Assembly (NCBI RefSeq): GCF_028598555.1
Contig: NZ_JAQRFN010000024.1
Span: 1-53,093 of the forward strand
DNA length: 53,093 nt
Reading direction: 5' to 3'
From: Xenorhabdus anantnagensis
GTDB taxonomy: Bacteria > Pseudomonadota > Gammaproteobacteria > Enterobacterales > Enterobacteriaceae
Under the pieces are notes generated by a model. That model was not told where the DNA came from. It did no database searches and saw only the letters and a program-made list of their open reading frames with translations. Positions 45,901 to 53,071 of this stretch are shown here, in pieces. The translations under genes were made by a program, and so were the position numbers. Positions within the stretch are counted from its first letter, which is position 1. Every line of letters begins with the position of its first letter.

Positions 45901-46251
45901 GTGGTGAATTTCGTGCAACAATTTGTACAACAACCATTCATACAACAATCATTCGTACAACAACAAGGATGGCAGATAGCCAAAGTGCAGCAGGCCGGGG
46001 TTTTTTATTTTGATTGCATTATTGAAGATAAACACAGTGGGCGATATATCATCGGGTTGGAATGCGATATGCCGTACCACCCGTTATTACAACAGGCAAG
46101 GGCGCGGGAAATATGGCGGGCGTCCGTATTAAAACATGTGGTTCCCACTCGTTACCGGATTTCTGTTGCGGAATGGTTCCATCAGCCAGATATCGCACAG
46201 CAGAAACTGGTTGCAGCGATTACACAAGCCTTTTTAACGCATAATTTATAG
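39952..46251 (+). CDS. Zinc-ribbon / degenerate kinase / SF1 helicase / nuclease fusion (gene 3 of cassette)
   Basis: 2099-aa multidomain protein. N terminus: a zinc-ribbon pair (FCPHCQTERPL with CEGH, later CVNGHP and CLLCGED). Residues ~105-370: Ser/Thr kinase fold with HRDLRPSHLMIR, IIEFGSACL, YSAPETLAGG and SDWWSLGIILLEQ. The ATP-anchoring Lys is not evident, HRDxxxxN has His for Asn and DFG is EFG, so it is probably a pseudokinase or weak kinase. Residues ~960-1930: SF1 helicase of the AAA_11/AAA_12 type: Walker A GPPGTGKSQTIVNLI (about 974), Walker B VIYDEASQMPIEYALP (about 1635), GDEKQMPPSSFF, VENVQGDERDVILFS and NVAITRARKQVIIF. The last ~90 residues contain GRYIIGLECDMPYHPLLQQA, like the Vsr/MTES_1575 nuclease ends of such helicases. 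ATG 39952 is preferred over GTG 39943. Confidence 0.85.
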   Translation: MMRFCPHCQTERPLTEIFCEGHISTQPCGWDLSAEPIHESGWRPQLPDSTPTAGPADANHQEHTDVCVNGHPMEESDLICLLCGEDSARFSAENPVERDTILSSEKPAPTEPASIGDWLPGERINRSDSPRERYNVTHRKTGRQGVLTLYQLGEEPDQSVYDVFRLLPRSHVPELLDTGRQHGRPWHVTEHISGGSLEAFIVRGDYWQPEEIPQLIREIGQALTSFAEHGLRHRDLRPSHLMIRQRSPLDIVIIEFGSACLSEFDLDIVSPLDISCYSAPETLAGGVSAASDWWSLGIILLEQLTRGRCFEQVHTNAFLIQVMTHGVIIPDDLDENIRILLRGLLTRDRTQRWQGPEVSAWLDGRPMAAPVEASQQQLQHGRQIILAGQTYSQPAQFALKAAETTQWDEALSLLLCGELLSWLAGMSHYESIHQQLCLFTDTQKIDDNLRLMLTLKVLNPDMPFIYRGEIITPSWLLGHTDISYSLINDPLAQLLRQIAPEHWLVQLYYRQQQICSQAEALEITLNENILRIYLLITSHSQLIARWQVHYQLFPDTHHSGLRTLIDRQNLQDEELILLLSADIGQFIARQTLLDQAVKLAKRYRISTFERTQAEALLQLPRLTLYQQLRERIGDFCRCGIADIDEWTEQFLLTRRLPLEQIIVMLAIAAEHWVVPEKQRYVQQVMQFFTRKITANTQRGSLVRMRLTPSAGRVDLTELNGVQKSAQDLLQHLINRPKNAIAIDSQTLLQMPKVNDRLRVLQSKTELYQRDTGINGMYLGFPFLLIHTRPSQMKPRIAPLFLWPVNLVMNAGLRGVARLQFDNERGAVRLNPALVSLDGISPVNEWQAILEQLLGHAGLTVDSVMEKLSVVMPVTVRNLSALPSDPEIGENSASLCCSAVLFHSSFIGQAIGKDLQQIAGLPIENTALEKALGLAEPEASEPCPLKAEEHYFVSATDPSQETVVAAARQNRGLLIEGPPGTGKSQTIVNLIADTIGQQKTALVICQKPAALEVVYKRLIACGLMNRIVLVHQAQKGRNIIQSVRSQIDDLFMRGKTHNQTTNWVRERDIVARRMDKYESQLDDYYNGLYQYHEAAGVSYRQLMASLIAWRDEADTGLDLPQLQSLFRSPDAIETGRIIDDIVQVAPLWLAADYEDSPLSQLHSFSADDDSCQQFNRNFAGFMQNEAAREQTLTLPYTEITIETLTHHQAALAACKAAFTPLSSLTWQQFARWLPLFYNEKGRQLRGPQIISQLEALITRLQQVDTSLCDPRLFHLLADCENPMLAQLSQALKEKQHISFWFYLNPFYYARQRKLNVFSAMHGISGNSTQYSAFSHSIRAEQTWRLIRNELNQLHHQLELDAFSESEAFLLRQALEKTTDNLRRIADLTQLVVDYPQPAHLFSAIRDGQYASFSQRCLEIEAAIMRALAQEKSRAALRTLTPYLTTQTQQRFTEAIKHQTSLNLDLAAIEAALPTLKPYLQFSAFSEDFSETHREILALLRPYADELSRLSDTALSQTIKKTLRHYYYLALKALFEHHTPALSAEQDALDDHVQQLENTLAELQTLNREAFNKGLEYQQISPRRMWEEITRLTGKRARRLREFIEEGEAFGLMHLRPVWLMTPDVASQVLPLKAGFFDTVIYDEASQMPIEYALPTLYRGKRMIVSGDEKQMPPSSFFAGLSNNESDDEENGSPEQQQEKPQSEWDYRQIGECPDLLHLARTVLSVYTLDIHYRSAYRDLIDFSNHAFYEKHLNIPAQHSKKVLSKIKPLSLEMINGTYSNQTNPDEAEAIITRLAEIWQAPFENRPSVGIVTFNQKQVQLIQHLLIERTETDTDFCQAYDQEIQRQEQGEDMSLFVKNVENVQGDERDVILFSTTFGRNKQGTFRRNFGVLGQTGGERRLNVAITRARKQVIIFSSMPLDEISDLLSTYRKPEIPRDFLQGYLTFARNLTTGQNEHNQALLNRMCRTDTGLSDNNRTNDGFVQSVVNFVQQFVQQPFIQQSFVQQQGWQIAKVQQAGVFYFDCIIEDKHSGRYIIGLECDMPYHPLLQQARAREIWRASVLKHVVPTRYRISVAEWFHQPDIAQQKLVAAITQAFLTHNL

Positions 46252-46259
46252 GTATTGTT

Positions 46260-47630
46260 ATGAGTTCATCCCTACATACGGTCAGGATCAGAAAACAACA
46301 TTTTATCGCATGTCAACGAGCACATGCCAGATTAAAGCCGCTTTACCAACGTTGGCAGCATATCAACCAAGCGCTTTCCTATGTAGATGAAACACGAAAC
46401 CAGCTGTTTTCACAGCGGTTTCAGACATTAAATACGAGTATAAAACAGGATGGCATCTCTCTATCACCGAATGAAATGGATACCTTGCAACGCCGCATTG
46501 AGAAATTTACGCAAGATATTCAGAATGAGATACTATTGCTTCAGGCTGAATTACTGGAAAAACAGGCTGAAAAAGCAAGAAAACACCATCATCGCAGCAA
46601 AAACCTGACGTTCTTAGTCGAACTATTCAAAGATAAGCTACCGGTCAATCATCCGTTGAATACGGTATTAATTCAGTCATTACAGAATGACAAAGATCCG
46701 CAAAGCGCTTTACTTTATCAGGCGCTAGAATTGGCGGCCAAAGAACAACCGCATCTGACAGAAGAACAATCGACATTATTATCTTCACTACTCGCTGAGC
46801 AAGGTGCAGATCTCCAGCATGACTGGCAAGCACCAACGATACCGGATTTAAAAATGGCTGTTCAGTTCGGGCAAATCGAATCCATGATAATCAAACTGGG
46901 TATTCTTGATAACCAGCGTGATCTCTCGTCATATCAGACACAGTATCAAACAGTTTTATCACTAAAAGATGAAGTACAAAGACAGCTAAGAGCAGATTCA
47001 CTGGTTTTTGAACTAGTAGCACAAATTCGTCAGGAACAACATTTGCAGAATCTTCGTACTCAACTAGCTGTGGCAATCGCTGAATTGGAATGTCTGGACG
47101 ATAAAGAGGCAATAACCATCGCCTGTGAAGCTGACAGTATGGCACAACAAGGCTCGCTTTCAGAGGTAACCGCTTGTCTGGAGCTTGTTAACGATGCGAT
47201 TATCCGAATAGAACGACGTATTATCGCAGCAGAACGCCGCACTGTTGTGCTGGAAGGACTGCGTGAGTTAGGTTATCAGGTGAATGAAAATGCGGTTAGT
47301 GCGTGGTTGACTGACGGGCAGGTGGTCATTTCTCATCTGTCAATGCCGGGTTATGGTTTAGAGCTTGGTGCTGGTGGTGAGGAGAGCGCCCGTTTTCAGG
47401 CCAAAACCGTGGCATTCTCAGAAGAAAGAGATACCACGCGTGATAGAGATATTGATGCTATCTGGTGCCATCAACACCATCAGTTACAGGAAAACTTGGC
47501 AAAATCCGGTGCAGAACTGACGATTGATCGGGCATTACCCCCCGGCAGCGGCAAGATGAAGGTCAAAGAGCAGGTTGATGCTGTCCGGCAGCAACGTGTG
47601 GTAAGCCACAGTACATCAGAACATCCTTGA
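46260..47630 (+). CDS. Coiled-coil protein with C-terminal globular domain (gene 4 of cassette)
   Basis: 456 aa, cytosolic, starting eight bases after gene 3. Residues 1-330 are almost all helical with heptad-like runs (EILLLQAELLEKQAEKARKH; IRQEQHLQNLRTQLAVAIAE; LELVNDAIIRIERRIIAAER), so elongated coiled coils are expected. Residues 335-440 form a compact mixed domain: VVLEGLRELGYQVNENAVSA, GQVVISHLSMPGYGLELGAG and DRDIDAIWCHQHHQLQENLA. No catalytic motif can be recognised in it. Co-transcription with the helicase and AAA+ genes suggests a scaffold, adaptor or DNA/tail-sensing subunit. I do not recognise the family by name. Confidence 0.8.
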   Translation: MSSSLHTVRIRKQHFIACQRAHARLKPLYQRWQHINQALSYVDETRNQLFSQRFQTLNTSIKQDGISLSPNEMDTLQRRIEKFTQDIQNEILLLQAELLEKQAEKARKHHHRSKNLTFLVELFKDKLPVNHPLNTVLIQSLQNDKDPQSALLYQALELAAKEQPHLTEEQSTLLSSLLAEQGADLQHDWQAPTIPDLKMAVQFGQIESMIIKLGILDNQRDLSSYQTQYQTVLSLKDEVQRQLRADSLVFELVAQIRQEQHLQNLRTQLAVAIAELECLDDKEAITIACEADSMAQQGSLSEVTACLELVNDAIIRIERRIIAAERRTVVLEGLRELGYQVNENAVSAWLTDGQVVISHLSMPGYGLELGAGGEESARFQAKTVAFSEERDTTRDRDIDAIWCHQHHQLQENLAKSGAELTIDRALPPGSGKMKVKEQVDAVRQQRVVSHSTSEHP

Positions 47631-47645
47631 GCGATCTGAAGAATA

Positions 47646-47765
47646 GGAAAAGCTGTCTATAAAGGCCGGGAAGCAGCCGAAAAAAGTCTGAAACCAGCCT
47701 TTAAAGAACAGCAAAAAAACGAAGGTCAGTGCTACCGATTCGGAAAGTGGGTTTATATGTATTAA
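47646..47765 (+). pseudogene. 3' tail of an unidentified gene
   Basis: An open stretch of 39 codons ending at TAA (GKAVYKGREAAEKSLKPAFK, EQQKNEGQCYRFGKWVYMY) with no start codon or ribosome binding site. It is basic and reads like the genuine C terminus of a larger protein. It begins right after gene 4 of the cassette and probably marks its right boundary. Confidence 0.4.
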
Positions 47766-47893
47766 AAAATAAACGAAAAATATGAAGTAACTGATGGATT
47801 TTAAGTGAGGTAAGGACGCGGCATGTTCTTGCAGAGAGTAAAAAATTCAGGCTTTATGAATAAAATTCATATTCATCTTGAGGAGATAGAATA

Positions 47894-48724
47894 ATGGCTA
47901 TTACACACAGTGATATTAATCATTATGATATTAAAACCCGTTATGCATCTGTTTCGGTAATAGATACAGGAGGTAATGGGTTGCCTGTTCTTTTAATTCA
48001 TGGCAATTCAAGTTGTAAAGAAGTATTCCAGCATCAAATTAACCAATTAAAAGGAAAATATCGGGTTTTGGCATTAGATTTGCCGGGACATGGTTCGTCA
48101 TCAAATGCCAGCGAGCCACGTCAAGCATATTCAATGCCTGGTTATGCACATGCGATCATTGAAGTATTGGAACGAATAGGTATTAACAAAATAGTGGTTT
48201 TTGGTTGGTCATTAGGTGGTCATATTGGGTTGGAAATGTTGGCTTTATTTCCTAAGATGATTGGCTTAATGATTTGCGGTACTCCACCAGTATCCGTTGG
48301 TGCAGATAACGTGGCTCTTGGTTTTCGTCCTGGTGTGGGGCTTGCCGGCAAAGCGGAGTTTACGGAGGAAGACATCAAGAATTTTGTATCTGATACCTAT
48401 GGGGTCAATGCTCCCCACGATCCTTTTATTGTTGAAGCGGTGATAAGAACAGATGGATTGGCACGGCAGTATATGTTTGAAGCCTTTCTTTCTCCTCAGG
48501 CAACGGATCAAAAATTATTGGCTGAAACCAGCAATATACCGTTAGCAATCGTTAATGGGGCAGATGATCCATATATTAATTTTGACTATATTAATAAACT
48601 GAATTATCAAAATCTTTGGAAAGGGAAGGTATTTAATTTGGCTGGAGTTGGTCATGCACCTTTCTGGGAGTCACCCGAATTATTTAATTCAATTTTGACT
48701 GATTTTCTTAAGGGTTTTCAATGA
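47894..48724 (+). CDS. Alpha/beta hydrolase
   Basis: 276-aa cytosolic hydrolase with an intact catalytic triad: nucleophile elbow GWSLGG (VVFGWSLGGHIGLEML, Ser about residue 100), acid in VNGADDPYIN and His in GVGHAPFWESPE. The HGNSSCKEVF oxyanion block and LDLPGHGSSS turn are typical of the AB_hydrolase_1 family. GAGGAGATAGA precedes the ATG. It is monocistronic as far as can be seen and unrelated to the hydrolase at 2.2 kb beyond the fold. Possible roles include lactone or ester hydrolysis; substrate not inferable. Confidence 0.88.
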   Translation: MAITHSDINHYDIKTRYASVSVIDTGGNGLPVLLIHGNSSCKEVFQHQINQLKGKYRVLALDLPGHGSSSNASEPRQAYSMPGYAHAIIEVLERIGINKIVVFGWSLGGHIGLEMLALFPKMIGLMICGTPPVSVGADNVALGFRPGVGLAGKAEFTEEDIKNFVSDTYGVNAPHDPFIVEAVIRTDGLARQYMFEAFLSPQATDQKLLAETSNIPLAIVNGADDPYINFDYINKLNYQNLWKGKVFNLAGVGHAPFWESPELFNSILTDFLKGFQ

Positions 48725-48961
48725 AATAGTTTTATTAAATAGCTTGAGGAAATTATAGTTGTGGTTTATCTGTTTGATGGTTTAATTTTATCTGTTGAAT
48801 TCTATTTAGTGGTAAGGATATTCTTTTATAGAGAATATCCTTATTTTTATTTACATATATCTATTGTTTTTCAAATGCAGGTTTGGCAAGGGATAATGTA
48901 CCAACCAGTGCAGCATGAAGTAAACTGGATATATGCCTTTTATCTTTCTAATAATACTAGA

Positions 48962-49141
48962 TTAGATACAAGCAGCTTTAAGTAAGCCGAAAGCGCCATC
49001 ACCAGGTATTTTTTCACATGCAGCTTTACATGCAGGCTGTAGTGGGGTAGCTAACATATTGCAAGCCATCGCAGCTGCATTTGCTGTAATGGTTGTTCCT
49101 ATGATTAATGAAAGTATACAAGCAACTAGTTTTTTGTTCAT
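48962..49141 (-). CDS. Small cysteine-rich secreted peptide
   Basis: 59-aa precursor starting at 49141, with AAGG ten bases upstream. Signal peptide MNKKLVACILSLIIGTTITA with cleavage probably after ANA or NAAA. The mature ~36 residues contain four Cys (ACNML, PACKAAC, AACI), enough for two disulfides, plus PGDGAFGLLKAACI at the C terminus. No lanthionine, cyclase or export genes are near. It could be a secreted defence-type or toxin-like peptide, or a small periplasmic protein; I do not recognise the family. Confidence 0.65.
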   Translation of the reverse strand: MNKKLVACILSLIIGTTITANAAAMACNMLATPLQPACKAACEKIPGDGAFGLLKAACI

Positions 49142-49697
49142 AATTTCATACCTTATATAGATGTGCATCTGGTTATCTGAAGGGATTCATTTCAATATGA
49201 ATTCCACTTCTGATATCGGATAGAAAATTATTCTTTTTTAACATTATCTGCTGTTAAAAAAGCACTCTGTTTTCTGTATCTATTACTTTCAACCAAAAAA
49301 TTAACTATGTAGATAGCGTTAACGTTAACATAATCATTTTTGCAAAGGTTCTGTGTTTTTGACTACTGGTTTTTTCATCGCATTGATAATATGTTGACGA
49401 AATAGTCATAGTATTTTCTCATTTTTTTATCGAAAAAAATGATGATGGAAGAGATGTAAATAATTTTTTAGATATATTTAATCTATTGGAGATGGTTAAT
49501 AAAACATTTTATTTCTTGTGTGATAATTTATTGTGTTACTTTTCTTGGAGGAATGAATGATATTGTACTTATTATGTAAATTCGCGGGTTAATGCTATAG
49601 GAAACAAGAATCCACTTGATATACAAGTGGATATGTATGATTTTTATCTTCCAAGCTATTACTCAGAAGTGACTGGATATAGAAAATAAATCAACTT
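49142..49697. other. AT-rich gap without genes
   Basis: About 550 bp upstream of the peptide gene and downstream of the quinone reductase gene. No frame, hairpin or RNA motif stands out. Its A/T content is high, as in the other accessory gaps. Confidence 0.35.
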
Positions 49698-50276
49698 TTA
49701 GAAAAATTCTGATAAATGTTTTTTTAATCGTTTAATGTCCTGCGAAATTTGTGGATTTTTTATTACATCGTGGCAAGCAAACGTTGGTAATGGCGACATA
49801 CCTAAAAATTGGTTTGCTTTATGAAAAGGATAGTAAACACTGTCAATGCCTTTTCCTTCAAAAAATTGATTGGGATCTTCAAATGATTCCAATGGCGCAT
49901 TCCAAGTGACTGAAAACATATAAGTCTTGTCTTGTACTAAACCACCTGAGCCATATTTTTTGTCAGGATTATTGCGAGTTCGCCCATCATTCTTAAATAA
50001 AGTACTGTGACCAGCACTAAAGACCTCATCAACATATTTTTTTAAAATCCACGGAGCTTCCATCCACCAACCCGGCATTTGGTAAATCACACTATTAGCC
50101 CAATGAAATTTATCAACTTCGGCAGTAATGTCATAACCTTTATCTACATGCGTTACCTGAATATCGTGGCCTATCTCTGTCAGGTGATCCTTGATAGCTT
50201 CGGTTAAAGTATTATTGAGTTTTCCTTTCGATTCGCCAAAATCTTTTGCTGAATTGATAACTAAAATGCTGCCCAT
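49698..50276 (-). CDS. mdaB: MdaB-like NAD(P)H:quinone oxidoreductase
   Basis: 192-aa flavodoxin-fold FAD/FMN reductase that carries out two-electron reduction of quinones. Features: SILVINSAKDFGESKGKLNN (phosphate-binding start), QMPGWWMEAPWILKKYVDEV with the MdaB-typical WWMxAPW, and LSVTWNAP-like FSVTWNAPLESFEDP. The start at 50276 is chosen because AGAGG lies seven bases upstream; an ATG two codons earlier would overlap it. It follows an AraC-type regulator in the same direction with a 131-bp gap, so that regulator probably responds to electrophile or quinone stress and controls it. Confidence 0.88.
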   Translation of the reverse strand: MGSILVINSAKDFGESKGKLNNTLTEAIKDHLTEIGHDIQVTHVDKGYDITAEVDKFHWANSVIYQMPGWWMEAPWILKKYVDEVFSAGHSTLFKNDGRTRNNPDKKYGSGGLVQDKTYMFSVTWNAPLESFEDPNQFFEGKGIDSVYYPFHKANQFLGMSPLPTFACHDVIKNPQISQDIKRLKKHLSEFF

Positions 50277-50407
50277 AATCATCCTCTGTTTTATTCCGCT
50301 GATAAATCACGGATTATCTTAGAACTGATTTTGATTGAATGGGTGCCTATTTATTGCTAATCATTGCCTAATTCTCCAGTGATATCTGTTTTTTGTATTT
50401 ATTGGTT

Positions 50408-51346
50408 TTAAATTTGTTGTTTTTGGATAGTCCGCAATCGTTTGATATCTCTGCAGGGAGGTTCTCCAAAAAGGCGATTGTATTCACGGTTGAATTGGGA
50501 AGTACTTTCATAACCAACCTGAAATGCCGTGGTTGATACATTGTAGTGCTGTGTCAGCAATATTCGCCTTGCTTCGTGTAAACGCAGCCATTTCTGGTAC
50601 TGTAATGGGCTCATAGAGGTAACAGCTTTAAAGTGGTGATGAAAAGAAGAGGGGCTCATTTTGGCGATTTGAGCAAGTTGCTCGACTTTGACCGGTTCGG
50701 CAAAGTGTTCTTTTAGCCATTTAATCGAATGACTGATTTGGTGGCTTGGGCTTTCTTGAGAAGCCATTTGTTGTAAGCGCCCCCCTAACTCACTTTTCAG
50801 TAGTCGATAGATTATTTCTTTATGTATCAAGGGAGAGAGGACGGGAATATCTTCCGGTGTGTTTAATATATCCAATAACCGATTAAAGCAGCTCAATAAG
50901 TCAGCTGTGACAGAAGTTACAGCTAATGCGCACGTATCCTGTGCTTGATGTTTTATCATGACTTTATTTTCAACCATTAATCTTGAAACTTCTTGTATAT
51001 CGAGTTGCAACATCATGGCTAAAAAGGGCTTTTCCTTAGATGCGGTGCAAACTTGGGTAATGGTAGGGATATTTGTCGAAGTCACTAGAAATTGCTGAGA
51101 ATCGCAACAATAAGAACGATCACCAATTGTCACCCGTTTTGCCCCTTGGACAATAACCATAATACTGGATTCGTACAGCTGGCCTACTGGATCTGTTGGC
51201 TGCTCCAAATGGCAGAGCGTCAATTGAGGAATCGCTGTTTTCAGTGCGTGAGTATTGGGACATGTTAACTTAACCATTTTTCCTGCTAATTGTTGTAACT
51301 GGATTTCGATTTCTGCTCTATCGGATTGGTGATGCAATGCACTCAT
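50408..51346 (-). CDS. AraC-family transcriptional regulator
   Basis: 312 aa. N-terminal AraC_N cupin domain (about 20-180: VTIGDRSYCCDSQQFLVTST, LMVENKVMIKHQA) and C-terminal double HTH (about 205-305: ISHSIKWLKEHFAEPVKVEQ, LAQIAKMSPSSFHHHFKAVT, then RRILLTQHYNVSTTAFQVGY and ESTSQFNREYNRLFGEPP). The layout is that of the YqhC/AraC_N regulators that control aldehyde or quinone reductases, in agreement with the mdaB-like gene downstream. Confidence 0.9.
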   Translation of the reverse strand: MSALHHQSDRAEIEIQLQQLAGKMVKLTCPNTHALKTAIPQLTLCHLEQPTDPVGQLYESSIMVIVQGAKRVTIGDRSYCCDSQQFLVTSTNIPTITQVCTASKEKPFLAMMLQLDIQEVSRLMVENKVMIKHQAQDTCALAVTSVTADLLSCFNRLLDILNTPEDIPVLSPLIHKEIIYRLLKSELGGRLQQMASQESPSHQISHSIKWLKEHFAEPVKVEQLAQIAKMSPSSFHHHFKAVTSMSPLQYQKWLRLHEARRILLTQHYNVSTTAFQVGYESTSQFNREYNRLFGEPPCRDIKRLRTIQKQQI

Positions 51347-51674
51347 TTTCTATTTCCTCATTTATATAAAAATCATGTTTATTGGTGCGTTATGCAGCAT
51401 ATCGCTAGACGGTGGAAATTTGTATCAATAACAGCGGTTGACTGGAGGATTAGGCAAGAATTTTGGAATGATTATATGAAAGAGCCTGTTGTAATCTGTA
51501 ATGCATTATTGATGGTTCTATTCGTTGGCTTTCCTGAATAGTTCACAATGACAACCAAGCTTGCTTCAAAGAATATCAGGCTTTGATCATTATTTATAAT
51601 ATAAAGAAAAGTACGAATCGTAGTAAATCGATTTCTGAACCACCACAATTGTTATCATCTGAAAAGGAAATGTA
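51347..51674. other. Divergent intergenic region
   Basis: About 330 bp between the AraC gene (minus) and the amidohydrolase gene (plus). It should hold both promoters; no operator-like repeat is obvious. A 71-codon plus frame here has no family features and overlaps the AraC promoter side. Confidence 0.4.
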
Positions 51675-53063
51675 ATGAACGAAAATAAAAACCGTCGTGA
51701 GTTCTTAAGTCGGACTGGTAAAATGGTTACTGCTTGTGCGCTGTTTGGTGCAGTCAACCCTGCTGTATATGCTGCTCAGTCAGCTACAGCAAACGAGGAG
51801 GTGAGAGATCCAACGAAGATAACCGATAAACATTACTATCTGGATAACGTTTTGCTGGAGTCAGGGTTTGTATTTGAGGGGCAGACAGCTGTCAGTACGC
51901 TTACTGAGCTGAAAACGCTGGAAATCAACAATGGAAAAATTGTTGCTCTGTATGAGAACAAACAGTATTCAGACAGCACACTGCCTCGTTACAATGCGAG
52001 TGGTAAGCTGATGCTTCCGGCGATGCGGGATATGCACATTCATCTGGATAAAACATTTTATGGTGGCCCATGGCGTGCCCTTAACCGACCAGCAGGCACC
52101 ACGATTCAGGACATGATCAAATTAGAGCAGACACTCCTGCCGGAACTGCAACCGTACACTCAAGAGCGCGCGGAAAAGTTGATCAATCTTCTCCAGTCGA
52201 AAGGCTCTACCATTGCCCGCAGCCACTGCAATATTGAACCAGTCTCTGGCCTGAAAAATCTCGAAAACTTGCAAGCGGTGCTGGCGCGACGCCAATCTGG
52301 TTTCAGTTGCGAAATTGTGGCTTTTCCGCAACACGGTTTATTACTTTCTAAATCGGAGCCGTTGATGCGTGAAGCAATGCAAATGGGGGCACATTATGTG
52401 GGTGGTCTCGATCCAACTAATGTTGACGGTTCGATGGAAAAATCCCTCAATACAATGTTCCAGATTGCACTGGATTATGGCAAAAAGGTGGATATTCATT
52501 TGCATGAAACCAGTCCGGCAGGCGTAGCGGCGATTAATTACATGGTAGAAACTGTGGAAAAAACACCTCAGTTGAAAGGCAAGCTGACCATCAGCCACGC
52601 CTTTGCGCTGGCGACACTTGACGAACAGCAGGTGGATGAGATAGCTGCCCGCATGGCTGCACAGCAGGTGACTATTGCTTCGACTGTGCCTATTGGTACG
52701 TTGCATATGCCGCTCAAACAGTTACGTGATAAAGGTGTATTTGTGATGACAGGCACTGATAGTGTGATTGATCACTGGTCGCCGTATGGTTTGGGTGACA
52801 TGTTGGAGAAAGCTAACCTGTACGCACAGCTATATGTTCATCCGAACGAACAAATGTTATCGCGCGCGCTGGCAATTGCCACCGGTGATGTGTTGCCACT
52901 TAATGATAAAGGCGAACGTGTATGGCCTAAAGTGCAGGATGATGCCAGCTTTGTGCTAGTGGATGCTTCCTGTTCCGCCGAAGCAGTAGCGCGTATTTCG
53001 CCACGGACTGCGACGTTCCATAAAGGGGAAATGGTGTGGGGGAGTTTGGAGAAAACGGCATAA
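51675..53063 (+). CDS. Tat-exported amidohydrolase, cytosine-deaminase-like
   Basis: 462-aa metal-dependent hydrolase. N-terminal twin-arginine signal NRREFLSRTGKMVTACALFG followed by AVYAA cleavage region, so it is exported folded. The TIM-barrel metal site matches CodA-type deaminases: DMHIHLDKTF (HxH), KVDIHLHETSPAG (His), LTISHAFALATLD (His) and MTGTDSVIDHWSPYGLGDML (catalytic Asp). The cytoplasmic CodA of E. coli lacks a signal, so this is a periplasmic relative; its substrate may be a cyclic amide, aminotriazine or nucleobase analogue. GGAAA precedes the ATG. It is divergent from the AraC regulator and followed by a hairpin at the window edge. Confidence 0.88.
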   Translation: MNENKNRREFLSRTGKMVTACALFGAVNPAVYAAQSATANEEVRDPTKITDKHYYLDNVLLESGFVFEGQTAVSTLTELKTLEINNGKIVALYENKQYSDSTLPRYNASGKLMLPAMRDMHIHLDKTFYGGPWRALNRPAGTTIQDMIKLEQTLLPELQPYTQERAEKLINLLQSKGSTIARSHCNIEPVSGLKNLENLQAVLARRQSGFSCEIVAFPQHGLLLSKSEPLMREAMQMGAHYVGGLDPTNVDGSMEKSLNTMFQIALDYGKKVDIHLHETSPAGVAAINYMVETVEKTPQLKGKLTISHAFALATLDEQQVDEIAARMAAQQVTIASTVPIGTLHMPLKQLRDKGVFVMTGTDSVIDHWSPYGLGDMLEKANLYAQLYVHPNEQMLSRALAIATGDVLPLNDKGERVWPKVQDDASFVLVDASCSAEAVARISPRTATFHKGEMVWGSLEKTA

Positions 53064-53071
53064 GTCAGAAA

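Noticed and set aside
37445-47630. Assignment of the four-gene cassette to BREX, DISARM or a TerY-P system
   Set aside because: No PglZ, methyltransferase, TerD/TerY-vWA or PP2C gene is present; only a general resemblance through kinase, zinc ribbon and helicase modules.
51326-51541. 71-codon plus-strand frame in the AraC/amidohydrolase intergenic region
   Set aside because: Overlaps the divergent promoter region, lacks a family signal and has no conserved composition.
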